This document shows, in pieces, positions 7,740 to 16,080 of a stretch of 51,063 nucleotides of DNA. The position numbers and the translations under genes are program-made. Every line of letters begins with the position of its first letter. Within the stretch, counting starts at the first letter, position 1. Origin of the DNA: Pseudomonas sp. Lineage in GTDB: Bacteria; Pseudomonadota; Gammaproteobacteria; Pseudomonadales; Pseudomonadaceae. The stretch is taken from positions 1 through 51,063 of the forward strand of contig NZ_JASLGE010000067.1 of NCBI RefSeq assembly GCF_030150285.1. Reading direction: 5' to 3'. The notes below the pieces were generated by a model. The model worked only from the letters and a program-made list of their open reading frames with translations, did not search any database and was not told the origin of the DNA.

Positions 7740-8924
7740 TCAGGTGGTCAAGTGGCGGTAAGCCGCGGTTTCGAAATCCAGATAGCCATTGGTCGAAACA
7801 GGATCGATGAAGGGCAAAATCTGTGTGGCCCAAAAACCGCCCACGCCATTTTTGCGATCGATCCAATAGAAAAGGTTGGCCAGCCCAGCCCACGCCAAAG
7901 AACCAGCAGGGCGACCGGTAGGCGCGTCTTCTTCATTGATCATGAAACTCAACGCCCATGATTTGGGCATGTTGGGGAAGAATTCCGCCGCGTGAGAAAG
8001 ACTTGGAGACACGCAGGGAAGGGCTTTTATTTTCAGGTTGTCGAGGCCGTTTTTTTCAGCGAAGCGAATGGTCTCAGGCTTCAGCATTCGCCCGTAATCG
8101 CCTTGCCCATCGTTTAGCCAGGCCCGGATAAACAGGCAGTAATCCTTCACGGTCGAATACAGGCCATGGCCACCCATGTGCACTTCCGGGTTCTCAGGAA
8201 GGAGTGGGCCTTCAACGGGGCTAAGCGAGCCATCTTCCCCACGCAGGTGCATACCAGCCCGTCGCTGGAGCATTGAGGCGTTCAGGCTAAAAGCGGTATC
8301 CGTCATGCCCAGAGGCTCAAAAATGCGCTGTTGCATCACGTCACCCAAGCGTTGACCGGTAATGGCCTCGACCACCAGGCCGGCCCAATCGATGTTGGAG
8401 CCGTATTCCCACTGCTCGCCCGGCTCAAACAGCAAGGGCGTTTTAAGGGCCGCCAGCGACCCGCTGATGATGCTGGGCTGGCGGCCTTCCAGAAGCAGCC
8501 TGTTGTAATGTTCGTTAAAGAACTCATAACCCAGGCCTGCCGTATGAAGCAGAAGCATCCGGGTGGTGATGTGTTTTTTGGGGGCGCGAAGCCGTGGGGT
8601 GCCGTCGCTCTCAAACCCTTCCAGTACTTCCAACTCGCCAATCATCGGCACATAGTTTTTGGCGGGCGCATCGAGGTCCAGAAGGCCGTCCTCGGCCAAT
8701 TGAAGCACTGCCGTGGCAGTTATCGCTTTAGTCGTGGAGAACATCGCGAAAACACTGTCAGTCGTCATTGCATCCGCTTGACCGAGCGTTCGCTGCCCGT
8801 AAGCCCCTTCGTAAAGCAAACCGTCTCGCCCGGTGATTGCGGCAACTACGCCCGGAACGCGCTGTTGTCCCGTGGTGACGGCAGTGAGTAACTGATTGAT
8901 TGATGAAGTGATACCTGGATTCAT
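7740..8924 (-). CDS. serine hydrolase of the class C beta-lactamase / EstB esterase family
   Basis: The 394-aa protein carries the SxxK motif at residues 63-66 (STTK, within FAMFSTTKAITAT), a Tyr motif near residue 174 (EYGSN) and a late GGHGLYST motif. Length and motifs fit EstB-type family VIII carboxylesterases rather than periplasmic AmpC: there is no signal peptide, so it is probably cytoplasmic. The ATG at MNPGITSS was chosen over one eight codons earlier because AAAGAGA precedes it at suitable spacing. The substrate is unknown; an ester or small lactone is likely. It is first in a minus-strand block with the outer-membrane channel and AraC gene. Confidence 0.82.
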   Translation of the reverse strand: MNPGITSSINQLLTAVTTGQQRVPGVVAAITGRDGLLYEGAYGQRTLGQADAMTTDSVFAMFSTTKAITATAVLQLAEDGLLDLDAPAKNYVPMIGELEVLEGFESDGTPRLRAPKKHITTRMLLLHTAGLGYEFFNEHYNRLLLEGRQPSIISGSLAALKTPLLFEPGEQWEYGSNIDWAGLVVEAITGQRLGDVMQQRIFEPLGMTDTAFSLNASMLQRRAGMHLRGEDGSLSPVEGPLLPENPEVHMGGHGLYSTVKDYCLFIRAWLNDGQGDYGRMLKPETIRFAEKNGLDNLKIKALPCVSPSLSHAAEFFPNMPKSWALSFMINEEDAPTGRPAGSLAWAGLANLFYWIDRKNGVGGFWATQILPFIDPVSTNGYLDFETAAYRHLTT

Positions 8925-9001
8925 TATTCTTATTCTCTTTGAACCCATCCCAGGCGCGCTTGGCTAGAGCCCACTGCGGGATGTGCGGTGGCAAGGCGGG
9001 T

Positions 9002-9035
9002 TTAAGCCGACGTTCAGCATTGAGCGTTGGCTTAA
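9002..9035. repeat. 11-bp inverted repeat upstream of the EstB-like gene
   Basis: TTAAGCCGACG (9002-9012) and CGTTGGCTTAA (9025-9035) pair with one wobble around a 12-nt spacer. The repeat is about 80 bp upstream of the EstB-like gene start and 134 bp beyond the end of the LysR gene. It could be an operator or the LysR gene's terminator; no T run follows. Confidence 0.45.
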
Positions 9036-9168
9036 GAGGAGAGTAAGAAAACCCGTTCAGAGCGTCTGTCGTCTGCTGGCACGGGGTATCGGAATCAGGC
9101 ACTTATTTAATGAAGGGGCGAGTGGAGATGTGCAGACCAATGGTGCCCAGTCTGAGAACTGAAACGAA

Positions 9169-10053
9169 TCAGATTTGCGCCAGCAGCCACTGCCTGAACG
9201 CCCGCAAAGAGGGCAGCGCTTCATTGCGCGGGGGGTAGATCAGGCAGTAACTGCGTTGGCTGGCGAAGCTTTCGCCGTGGCTGATGAGTTCGCCCTTGTG
9301 TAACTCATCTTCCACCAGAATCTGCGGCACCAAACCGATGCCGATGCCTGCACGGACCGCCTGGATCAAATGCGAAGTCAGTTCAAAACTGGGCCCAAGG
9401 CGCATTGTTCGGTGGGGCAGGCGGTGGTGGGAAAACCATTCACCCCAGGCATGCGGGTTGTTGGCCACAGTGAGCAGCACGTGTTCGCTGATTTGTTGGG
9501 GGGTTAACGGTTCGACCTCATTGGCGATGGAGGGGCTGGCTATCACCACCAGTTGTTCGGTGTGCAGGCGCTGGCTGATAAGGCCCGGCAGGTCATGGCT
9601 ACCGACGCCGATGGCCGCGTCGATTTGGCTGGTTTCGAAATCGATGGCTTCAATACGTGAATGTATGTGCACCAGGATGCCCGGGTTGGCGGTGTAGAAG
9701 TGATGCAGGCGCGGTAATAGCCATTTGGAGCCAAATGTCGGCAGGGTGGCTAGGCGCAGGGTGCCGCTGCCGGACTGGTAGGCAAGCGCCTGCAAGGTGG
9801 CACTGCGAATGCGCCCCAGGGCTTCGCTCATCTCGCGTTGATACAAGCGCCCTACATCAGTCAGTTGCACCTGACGACCTTCGCGGCGGAACAGCGACAA
9901 ACCCAATTGTTGTTCCAGCGCCTGTACCTGACGGCTGACCGCACTTTGGGTCAACGACAGTTCCTGGGCCGCGCGGGTATAGCTTTCATGGCGTGCGGCA
10001 GCTTCAAAAGCCAGCAGCAAGGACATGGAGGGCGTCAGGTGGCGGTAATTCAT
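9169..10053 (-). CDS. LysR-family transcriptional regulator (GcvA-like)
   Basis: The 294-aa protein has the LysR helix-turn-helix at its N-terminus (about residues 6-65, including ESYTRAAQELSLTQSAVSRQ) and a substrate-binding domain of the GcvA type (about 95-290). It is transcribed divergently from the ydiJ-like dehydrogenase gene with a 163-bp shared promoter region, the usual arrangement for a LysR protein that controls its neighbour. The effector is unknown; a 2-hydroxyacid would make sense from the context. Confidence 0.88.
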   Translation of the reverse strand: MNYRHLTPSMSLLLAFEAAARHESYTRAAQELSLTQSAVSRQVQALEQQLGLSLFRREGRQVQLTDVGRLYQREMSEALGRIRSATLQALAYQSGSGTLRLATLPTFGSKWLLPRLHHFYTANPGILVHIHSRIEAIDFETSQIDAAIGVGSHDLPGLISQRLHTEQLVVIASPSIANEVEPLTPQQISEHVLLTVANNPHAWGEWFSHHRLPHRTMRLGPSFELTSHLIQAVRAGIGIGLVPQILVEDELHKGELISHGESFASQRSYCLIYPPRNEALPSLRAFRQWLLAQI

Positions 10054-10216
10054 TCAGAAAATTCATCAATAGGGAACATTTTTTCCGTTTGTGAACGGCG
10101 CTTGATATCGCGAACATTGGCATTGCTCGGCACAAGAGGCTGGAGCATTTATGCGACGCTGGCAAGTTTCCCCGGATCGCTTTCTTCACATTCCGATGAT
10201 AAGAGGCATCCCTGCG

Positions 10217-13200
10217 ATGATCGCCCAGCTACTGCCGACCGTGACCGCCACCCCTTACCAGGTTTTCCTGGCGTCTTTGCGCGAGAGTGGCTTTCGTGGC
10301 CAGATCAGTGCCGACTACGCCAGCCGCACGGTGCTGGCCACGGACAACTCCATTTATCAGCGTTTGCCACAGGCTGCGGTCTTCCCGCTGGATACAGACG
10401 ACGTTGTACGTGTTGCCACATTGATGGCCGCCCCCGCGTTCCGTGATATCAAACTAACGCCACGTGGGGGAGGGACCGGCACCAATGGTCAGTCGTTGAC
10501 CGACGGTATCGTTGTCGACTTGTCACGGCACATGAACACGATTCTTGAAATCAACGCGCAAGAGCGTTGGGTGCGCGTGCAGGCCGGTGTGGTGAAGGAT
10601 CAGCTCAATGCTGCGCTCAAGGTACATGGCCTGTTTTTCGCGCCGGAATTGTCGACGTCCAACCGCGCCACTGTCGGCGGCATGATCAATACCGATGCCA
10701 GTGGCCAGGGCAGTTGCACCTATGGCAAGACCCGCGACCACGTCCTTGAGTTACACAGCGTGCTGCTCGGCGGTGAACCGTTGCACACCGGGCCTATCAG
10801 TGACGAAGAGCTGGCGCGCCAATGTGCACGACACGATCGCGTCGGTGGGGTGTACCGGATGGCGCGCCAGATCAATGCCGAAAAAACGGATCTGATAGAG
10901 GCCTGTTTTCCCAAGCTCAACCGCTGCCTCACGGGGTATGACCTGGCGCACTTGCGTGATGAAAACGGTCGTTTCAACCTCAATAGCGTGCTGTGCGGTG
11001 CCGAAGGGTCGCTGGGTTTTGTGGTCGAAGCTAAACTGAACGTGCTGCCGATTCCCAAGTACACGGTGCTGGTGAATGTGCGTTACGCCAGCTTTATGGA
11101 CGCGCTGCGCGACGCCCGTGCGCTGCTCGAGCTCAAGCCGCTATCGATCGAAACGGTTGACTCCAAGGTCCTGCTGCTGGCGATGAAAGACATTGTCTGG
11201 CACAGCGTGTCGTCGTACTTCCCGGAGACCCCCGAGCGGCCGACGCTGGGCATCAACCTGATCGAGTTCTGTGGCGATGACCCGGCCGACGTCAACGCTC
11301 GGGTGGAGGCCTTCGTCGAACACTTGCAGCGCGACAAGGCGGTCGAGCGTCTGGGCCATACCTTGGCCGAAGGTCAGGAAGCCGTGACCCGTGTGTACAC
11401 CATGCGCAAGCGCTCGGTGGGGTTGCTGGGCAATGTTCAGGGCGAAGTGCGGCCGCAACCGTTTGTTGAAGACACGGCGGTGCCCCCTGAGCAATTGGCG
11501 GATTACATCGCGGAGTTTCGGGCGTTGCTCGACAGCTATGGCCTGCAATACGGCATGTTTGGCCACGTCGATGCGGGCGTACTGCATGTGCGCCCGGCGC
11601 TGGATATGAAGGACCCGGCTCAGGCCGCCCTGGTGCGGCCGATTTCCGACGGTGTGGCGAAGTTGACCCAGCGTTACGGTGGTTTGCTCTGGGGGGAACA
11701 CGGCAAAGGCGTGCGCTCCGAGTACGCGCCGGCGTTTTTCGGTGAGCTTTATCCCTCGTTACAGGCCCTTAAAAGCGCGTTTGACCCGTACAACCAACTC
11801 AACCCTGGCAAGATTTGCACGCCGCTCGACAGCCATGAGGCGTTGCTGAAGATCGATGAAGTGACGATGCGTGGCGACGTTGACCGGCAGATCGATGAAC
11901 GCGTTTGGCAAAGCTTCGCCAGTGCGGTGCATTGCAACGGTAATGGTGCCTGCTACAACTTCGACCCCAATGACGCCATGTGCCCCTCCTGGAAAGCCAC
12001 CCGGCAGCGCCAGCACTCACCCAAGGGGCGCGCTTCGCTGATCCGCGAATGGCTACGGCTGCAAGGCGCGGTCAATGTTGATGTGCTGGAGGCTGCGCAA
12101 CGCCCGGTGGGCTGGCTCAAAGGCCTGGCCCGGCGCGCGCGCAACAGCTGGGCACAACGCCGTGGTGAGCAGGACTTTTCCCACGAGGTCTATGACGCTA
12201 TGTCCGGCTGCCTGGCGTGCAAGTCTTGCGCGGGGCAATGCCCGATCAAGGTCAACGTGCCGGAGTTTCGTTCGCGTTTTCTAGAGTTGTACCACGGCCG
12301 GTACTTGCGCCCGATGCGTGATTACCTGATTGGCTCGTTGGAGTTCAGCATTCCTTACCTGGCGCGATTGCCGGGGCTGTACAACGGGTTGATCGGCTCG
12401 ACGCTGATAAAAAATGTGTTGGTCAAACAAGTTGGCATGGTGGACAGCCCGCTGATCAGCCGATTTGATTTCCAGGCCACGCTCAAGCGCTGTCGTGTCG
12501 GCGTTGCCACCCCTGACAACTTGCGCCGCCTGACATCGGCCCAGCGTGAGTGCAGCCTTGTGCTGGTGCAGGACGCGTTCACTCGCTACTTCGAAACCCC
12601 GTTGCTGGCCGATTTCATCGAGTTGGTCACCCAGTTGGGCTATCGGGTTTTTCTTGCGCCTTACAGCGCCAACGGCAAGCCTCTGCATGTTCAGGGCTTT
12701 TTAGCCGTGTTCAACAAGGCGGCTATCCGTAATGCCCGGCAACTGCAAGCACTCAGCGATTGCGGCGTGCGGTTAGTGGGGCTGGACCCGGCCATGACCC
12801 TAGTGTATCGCCAGGAATACCAGAAAGTGCCGGGGCTGGCGCAATGCCCATCGGTAGAGCTGCCGCAGGAGTGGCTGCTGGATGTTCTGCCCGTTCAGGT
12901 CAGTGACGTCACGCCACCCCAGGCGTTTCGGCTGCTGGCGCACTGCACCGAAAAGACCAACGTGCCGGCCAGTACTCGGCAATGGGAACAAGTCTTCGCG
13001 CGCGTGGGGCTCAAGCTTGAGACTCAGGCAACGGGGTGTTGCGGTATGTCGGGCACCTATGGTCACGAAGCGCGCAACCAGGAAACCTCGCGAGTCATCT
13101 TCGATCAATCCTGGGCCGGGCACTTGCACACAGGCACTGAAGCCTTGGCGACGGGGTACTCGTGCCGCAGTCAGGTCAAGCGCTTTGCAGATCAACACCT

Positions 13201-13243
13201 GCGTCATCCGTTGCAGGTGGTGCTCGAAACCCTGCGCCGCTAG
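10217..13243 (+). CDS. ydiJ: FAD-binding and Fe-S D-2-hydroxyacid (D-2-hydroxyglutarate-type) dehydrogenase, YdiJ family
   Basis: The 1008-aa protein fuses an FAD-binding oxidase domain (PRGGGTGTNGQS, about residues 90-105), a FAD-linked oxidase C-terminal domain (to about 550), a ferredoxin-like Fe-S segment (CLACKSCAGQCP, near 670-680) and a C-terminal region with GCCGMSGTYGHE. This is the long YdiJ form, known in E. coli as a D-2-hydroxyglutarate dehydrogenase, and should pass electrons to a membrane acceptor. The ATG at MIAQLLPT was chosen because AAGAGG lies 10 bp before it; the 22 residues upstream are not family-like. It is divergent from a LysR regulator. Confidence 0.85.
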   Translation: MIAQLLPTVTATPYQVFLASLRESGFRGQISADYASRTVLATDNSIYQRLPQAAVFPLDTDDVVRVATLMAAPAFRDIKLTPRGGGTGTNGQSLTDGIVVDLSRHMNTILEINAQERWVRVQAGVVKDQLNAALKVHGLFFAPELSTSNRATVGGMINTDASGQGSCTYGKTRDHVLELHSVLLGGEPLHTGPISDEELARQCARHDRVGGVYRMARQINAEKTDLIEACFPKLNRCLTGYDLAHLRDENGRFNLNSVLCGAEGSLGFVVEAKLNVLPIPKYTVLVNVRYASFMDALRDARALLELKPLSIETVDSKVLLLAMKDIVWHSVSSYFPETPERPTLGINLIEFCGDDPADVNARVEAFVEHLQRDKAVERLGHTLAEGQEAVTRVYTMRKRSVGLLGNVQGEVRPQPFVEDTAVPPEQLADYIAEFRALLDSYGLQYGMFGHVDAGVLHVRPALDMKDPAQAALVRPISDGVAKLTQRYGGLLWGEHGKGVRSEYAPAFFGELYPSLQALKSAFDPYNQLNPGKICTPLDSHEALLKIDEVTMRGDVDRQIDERVWQSFASAVHCNGNGACYNFDPNDAMCPSWKATRQRQHSPKGRASLIREWLRLQGAVNVDVLEAAQRPVGWLKGLARRARNSWAQRRGEQDFSHEVYDAMSGCLACKSCAGQCPIKVNVPEFRSRFLELYHGRYLRPMRDYLIGSLEFSIPYLARLPGLYNGLIGSTLIKNVLVKQVGMVDSPLISRFDFQATLKRCRVGVATPDNLRRLTSAQRECSLVLVQDAFTRYFETPLLADFIELVTQLGYRVFLAPYSANGKPLHVQGFLAVFNKAAIRNARQLQALSDCGVRLVGLDPAMTLVYRQEYQKVPGLAQCPSVELPQEWLLDVLPVQVSDVTPPQAFRLLAHCTEKTNVPASTRQWEQVFARVGLKLETQATGCCGMSGTYGHEARNQETSRVIFDQSWAGHLHTGTEALATGYSCRSQVKRFADQHLRHPLQVVLETLRR

Positions 13244-13316
13244 CTCTTTTGTTGTATTGAGGCCACGTGGGGCGTTGGTTTCATGTGCCTGTTACGTTGC
13301 CATCTCTCGGGCTTCG

Positions 13317-13357
13317 GCCGCCTTTTCAGCCGCCCGGCTTCAGGCTGAAAGGGCGGC
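13317..13357. terminator. long hairpin between convergent ydiJ and lysE-type genes
   Basis: A 15-nt arm GCCGCCTTTTCAGCC (13317-13331) pairs with GGCTGAAAGGGCGGC (13343-13357), one wobble only, around an 11-nt loop. It lies between the converging 3' ends of two genes, the position of a bidirectional terminator; the plus side is followed at a distance by TTCTTTT. Confidence 0.6.
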
Positions 13358-13410
13358 ACGGCCTAATTCTTTTAACGGAAGCTTCGCGCGTACTGATCGT
13401 TCAGCAGGGC

Positions 13411-14037
13411 TCAGGCCTGTTGAACGAATGCGAGTCGTAAGGCAAAGCCAATCAACACACTGCCAAATAACCACTGCTGCACGCGTTGCGCACGGGGGCT
13501 GCTGTTCAGCAGCCGACCCAGCCAGGCACCTGCCATCCCATAGGCACTGTCGAACATCAGGCCGACGGCGACCAACACCACGCCCAGGCTCAAAAACTGC
13601 GTGCCCACCGCACCGGCTTCGTTGTTGATAAATTGCGGCAGTAACACGGAGCAAAACAGCAGCGCCTTGGGGTTGAGCAAGTTGGTCAACAACCCACGCC
13701 TGAATGCGCACGCCCAAGTGAGCGTCGGCGCGTGCGCATCACCTGTGGCCAGTTGCAATTGTTGGAACGCGCTGGGCTTGAGCATCCGTACACCCAACCA
13801 CAGCAAGTAGGCCGCGCCGGCCAAGCGCACACCATCAAAGGTCCAGGGGGCTGTTTTGAACAGCGCCGCCAGCCCGACTGCGGCCAACACCACATGGCAC
13901 GCCCGTGCGATGCCCAGCCCCAAAGCCGTGCTGAGGGCTAACGCACGCCCATGCCGGGAACCGGTTTGCAGAAGCAGAATCATGTCCGGGCCAGGCAGCA
14001 AATACACAACAGCCAACGCAATCAGGTACATCAACAT
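13411..14037 (-). CDS. LysE-family amino-acid exporter (RhtB/LysE translocator)
   Basis: The 208-aa protein starts MLMYLIALAVVYLLPGPDMI, the signature first helix of LysE/RhtB exporters with its GPDM motif, and shows five to six hydrophobic helices. Such proteins export amino acids or homoserine across the inner membrane. The ATG at 14037 was chosen because AAGG lies 9 bp upstream and translation then starts at the first helix; a longer frame begins 10 codons earlier. It is divergent from an AsnC/Lrp regulator, a classic exporter-regulator pair. Confidence 0.88.
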   Translation of the reverse strand: MLMYLIALAVVYLLPGPDMILLLQTGSRHGRALALSTALGLGIARACHVVLAAVGLAALFKTAPWTFDGVRLAGAAYLLWLGVRMLKPSAFQQLQLATGDAHAPTLTWACAFRRGLLTNLLNPKALLFCSVLLPQFINNEAGAVGTQFLSLGVVLVAVGLMFDSAYGMAGAWLGRLLNSSPRAQRVQQWLFGSVLIGFALRLAFVQQA

Positions 14038-14156
14038 GGCGAGCAACCTTGTGGGCAGATGAGCCACGATTTTAGGGGGGAAGGGCGAAGCAGGTGGTTG
14101 CGTATTGCGCCTCTAAAAAGGCTAGTCTTGGCATAACCCGCTTATCTAATGACAAA

Positions 14157-14651
14157 ATGAATTCGAATATGCCAACACTAAAACTGGATGCCTTTGATCG
14201 CCGGATTCTCGATGCCTTGCAACGCGACGGGCGCCTGAGCAATGTGGAACTGGCCAATGAAATTGGCTTATCGCCATCGCCCTGTTTGCGTCGCGTCCGC
14301 TTGCTGGAAGAGGCGGGTGTGATTCGCGGGTATCAAGCCAATCTGGATCGCGATGAGGTGGGCCTTGGGCTCACGGTATTTGTCGGTATCAAAGTAGAGC
14401 GTCATCACGAACATGAAGCGCAGGCCTTTCGAGTAGCGGTCACCGCGCTGCCCGAAGTGATCTCGGCATTTTTGGTGTCCGGCGAGTCCGACTTTCTATT
14501 GCAGGTGGCGGTGCCGGACCTGCGCGGTTATGAGCGTTTTTTAACGGGTGTTTTGCTGAAGCTGCCAGGCGTCAGTGATATCCGTAGCAACTTTGCGATT
14601 CAAACCGTTAAAGCGCCAGCCGCCCTCCCGCTCAGGCATTTGCCTGATTGA
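14157..14651 (+). CDS. Lrp/AsnC-family transcriptional regulator
   Basis: The 164-aa protein has an N-terminal AsnC helix-turn-helix (about residues 10-65: DRRILDALQRDGRLSNVELA and SPSPCLRRVRLLEEAG) and a C-terminal amino-acid-binding RAM/AsnC domain (about 75-155). Length fits Lrp. It is divergent from the LysE-type exporter, so it probably senses an amino acid and controls export. The start is uncertain: MNSNMPTLKLD (14157) is used, but a start at the second Met (14169) is equally possible and neither has a strong ribosome-binding site. Confidence 0.85.
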   Translation: MNSNMPTLKLDAFDRRILDALQRDGRLSNVELANEIGLSPSPCLRRVRLLEEAGVIRGYQANLDRDEVGLGLTVFVGIKVERHHEHEAQAFRVAVTALPEVISAFLVSGESDFLLQVAVPDLRGYERFLTGVLLKLPGVSDIRSNFAIQTVKAPAALPLRHLPD

Positions 14652-14795
14652 GAAACGTTCTTTGGGGCGAGCGGGTGCAGGCGCTGCTCGGCCGTTCGGG
14701 CACATGTGAGACCACGCAGTCGCGCTTCTTAAATAATGTTTCACCTGCTTGAAGAGGCCTTTGGGCTGGCGGTGCTGACAGTTGCTGTTATTCGT

Positions 14796-14807
14796 CTACC
14801 CTATAAT
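14796..14807 (+). promoter_or_regulatory. candidate -10 region for cfa
   Basis: The sequence contains a perfect TATAAT (14802-14807) overlapped by CTACCCT, which resembles RpoS-type -10 elements. It lies 30 bp before the cfa start. No good -35 is seen at the usual distance, as would suit a stationary-phase promoter. cfa genes are known RpoS targets, but this assignment is tentative. Confidence 0.35.
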
Positions 14808-14837
14808 TTTCATGTCTGAAATGAAGGAGGAATACAG

Positions 14838-16019
14838 ATGCTCGCGCAACTTCCACCGGCCTTGCAGAAACTTCAACTTCCGTTACGCCTTAAGCTTTGG
14901 GACGGACACGAGTTCAATTTGGGCCCCACGCCCAGCGTCACCATTGTGGTTAAGGATCCTACGCTGGTGGCAGAGTTCACTCATCCCAGTCTTGACCTGC
15001 TGGGCAGCGCCTTTGTCGAGGGTCGACTCGAACTGGAAGGCTCCATCAGTGAAGTGGTTCGCGTGTGCGATGAGTTGAGTCAGGCGCTGGTAGACGACGA
15101 GGACACCAGGCCCCAGCGTCTTCACCATGACAAGGCGACTGATGCAGCGTCCATTTCTTACCACTACGACCTGTCCAACGACTTCTACCAGCTGTGGCTC
15201 GATCGCGACATGGCTTACTCCTGTGGCTATTTTGAAACGGGCGAGGAGTCCCTTGATGAAGCGCAACAGGCCAAATTTCGCTTGTTGTGCCGCAAGCTAC
15301 GCCTCAAACCGGGCGACTATTTATTGGACGTGGGGTGTGGTTGGGGCGGGTTGGCGCGTTTCGCGGCGCGTGAATACGGGGTCAAGGTGTTCGGCATTAC
15401 CTTGAGTAAAGAGCAACTCAAGCTGGCCCGTGAACGCGTCAAGGCTGAAGGCCTTCAAGACAAAGTCGATCTGCAACTGATGGATTATCGCGACCTGCCG
15501 CAGGATGGCCGCTTCGACAAGATCGTCAGCGTCGGTATGTTTGAACACGTGGGGCACGCCAACCTGCGTGAATACTGCGAGATTCTTTTCAAGGCCGTGC
15601 GTGAGGGTGGGCTGGTCATGAATCACGGCATCACGGCCAAACACACGGATGGTCGCCCGGTCGGGCGCGGTGCGGGGGACTTTATCGACCGCTATGTCTT
15701 CCCGAACGGTGAGTTGCCTCACCTGTCGATGATGGTGGCCGAGATCAGCGAAGTGGGCCTGGAAGTGGTCGATGTTGAAAGCTTGCGCCTGCATTACGCG
15801 CGCACACTGGAGCATTGGAGCCAGCGCCTGGAGAACAACCTTGAAGCTGCCGGCCAGCAAGTGCCTGAACAGGCTTTGCGTATTTGGCGTTTGTATCTGG
15901 CGGGCTGTGCGTATGCATTCGCCCGTGGCTGGATCAACATCGATCAGATACTGGCGACCAAGCCTTATACGGATGGCGCGCTGGAACTGCCAGCCACCCG
16001 GGCAGATATTTATAGCTAA
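14838..16019 (+). CDS. cfa: cyclopropane-fatty-acyl-phospholipid synthase
   Basis: The 393-aa enzyme transfers a methylene group from S-adenosylmethionine to double bonds of membrane phospholipid acyl chains. The SAM-binding motif LLDVGCGWGGLARFA is visible near residues 160-175, preceded by the conserved YHYDLSNDFYQLWLD. Length fits Cfa (about 380-395 aa). A near-perfect Shine-Dalgarno sequence (AAGGAGG) precedes the ATG by 8 bp. It is a single-gene unit ending in a strong terminator shared with the convergent cls gene; both enzymes modify membrane phospholipids. Confidence 0.95.
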   Translation: MLAQLPPALQKLQLPLRLKLWDGHEFNLGPTPSVTIVVKDPTLVAEFTHPSLDLLGSAFVEGRLELEGSISEVVRVCDELSQALVDDEDTRPQRLHHDKATDAASISYHYDLSNDFYQLWLDRDMAYSCGYFETGEESLDEAQQAKFRLLCRKLRLKPGDYLLDVGCGWGGLARFAAREYGVKVFGITLSKEQLKLARERVKAEGLQDKVDLQLMDYRDLPQDGRFDKIVSVGMFEHVGHANLREYCEILFKAVREGGLVMNHGITAKHTDGRPVGRGAGDFIDRYVFPNGELPHLSMMVAEISEVGLEVVDVESLRLHYARTLEHWSQRLENNLEAAGQQVPEQALRIWRLYLAGCAYAFARGWINIDQILATKPYTDGALELPATRADIYS

Positions 16020-16044
16020 CAACGGGGCTGGTCTGAGTGGGCAC

Positions 16045-16080
16045 AAAGCCGTGTCGCCTTGAGCGACACGGCTTTTTTTT
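16045..16080 (+). terminator. rho-independent terminator of cfa
   Basis: AAAGCCGTGTCGC and GCGACACGGCTTT form a stem with a short loop (CTTGA), followed by a run of T. Its T run overlaps the stop codon of the convergent cls gene. Confidence 0.93.

Noticed and set aside
7740..8924. AmpC-type periplasmic beta-lactamase
   Set aside because: The SxxK motif fits the superfamily, but there is no signal peptide and the overall motif pattern fits EstB-type esterases better.
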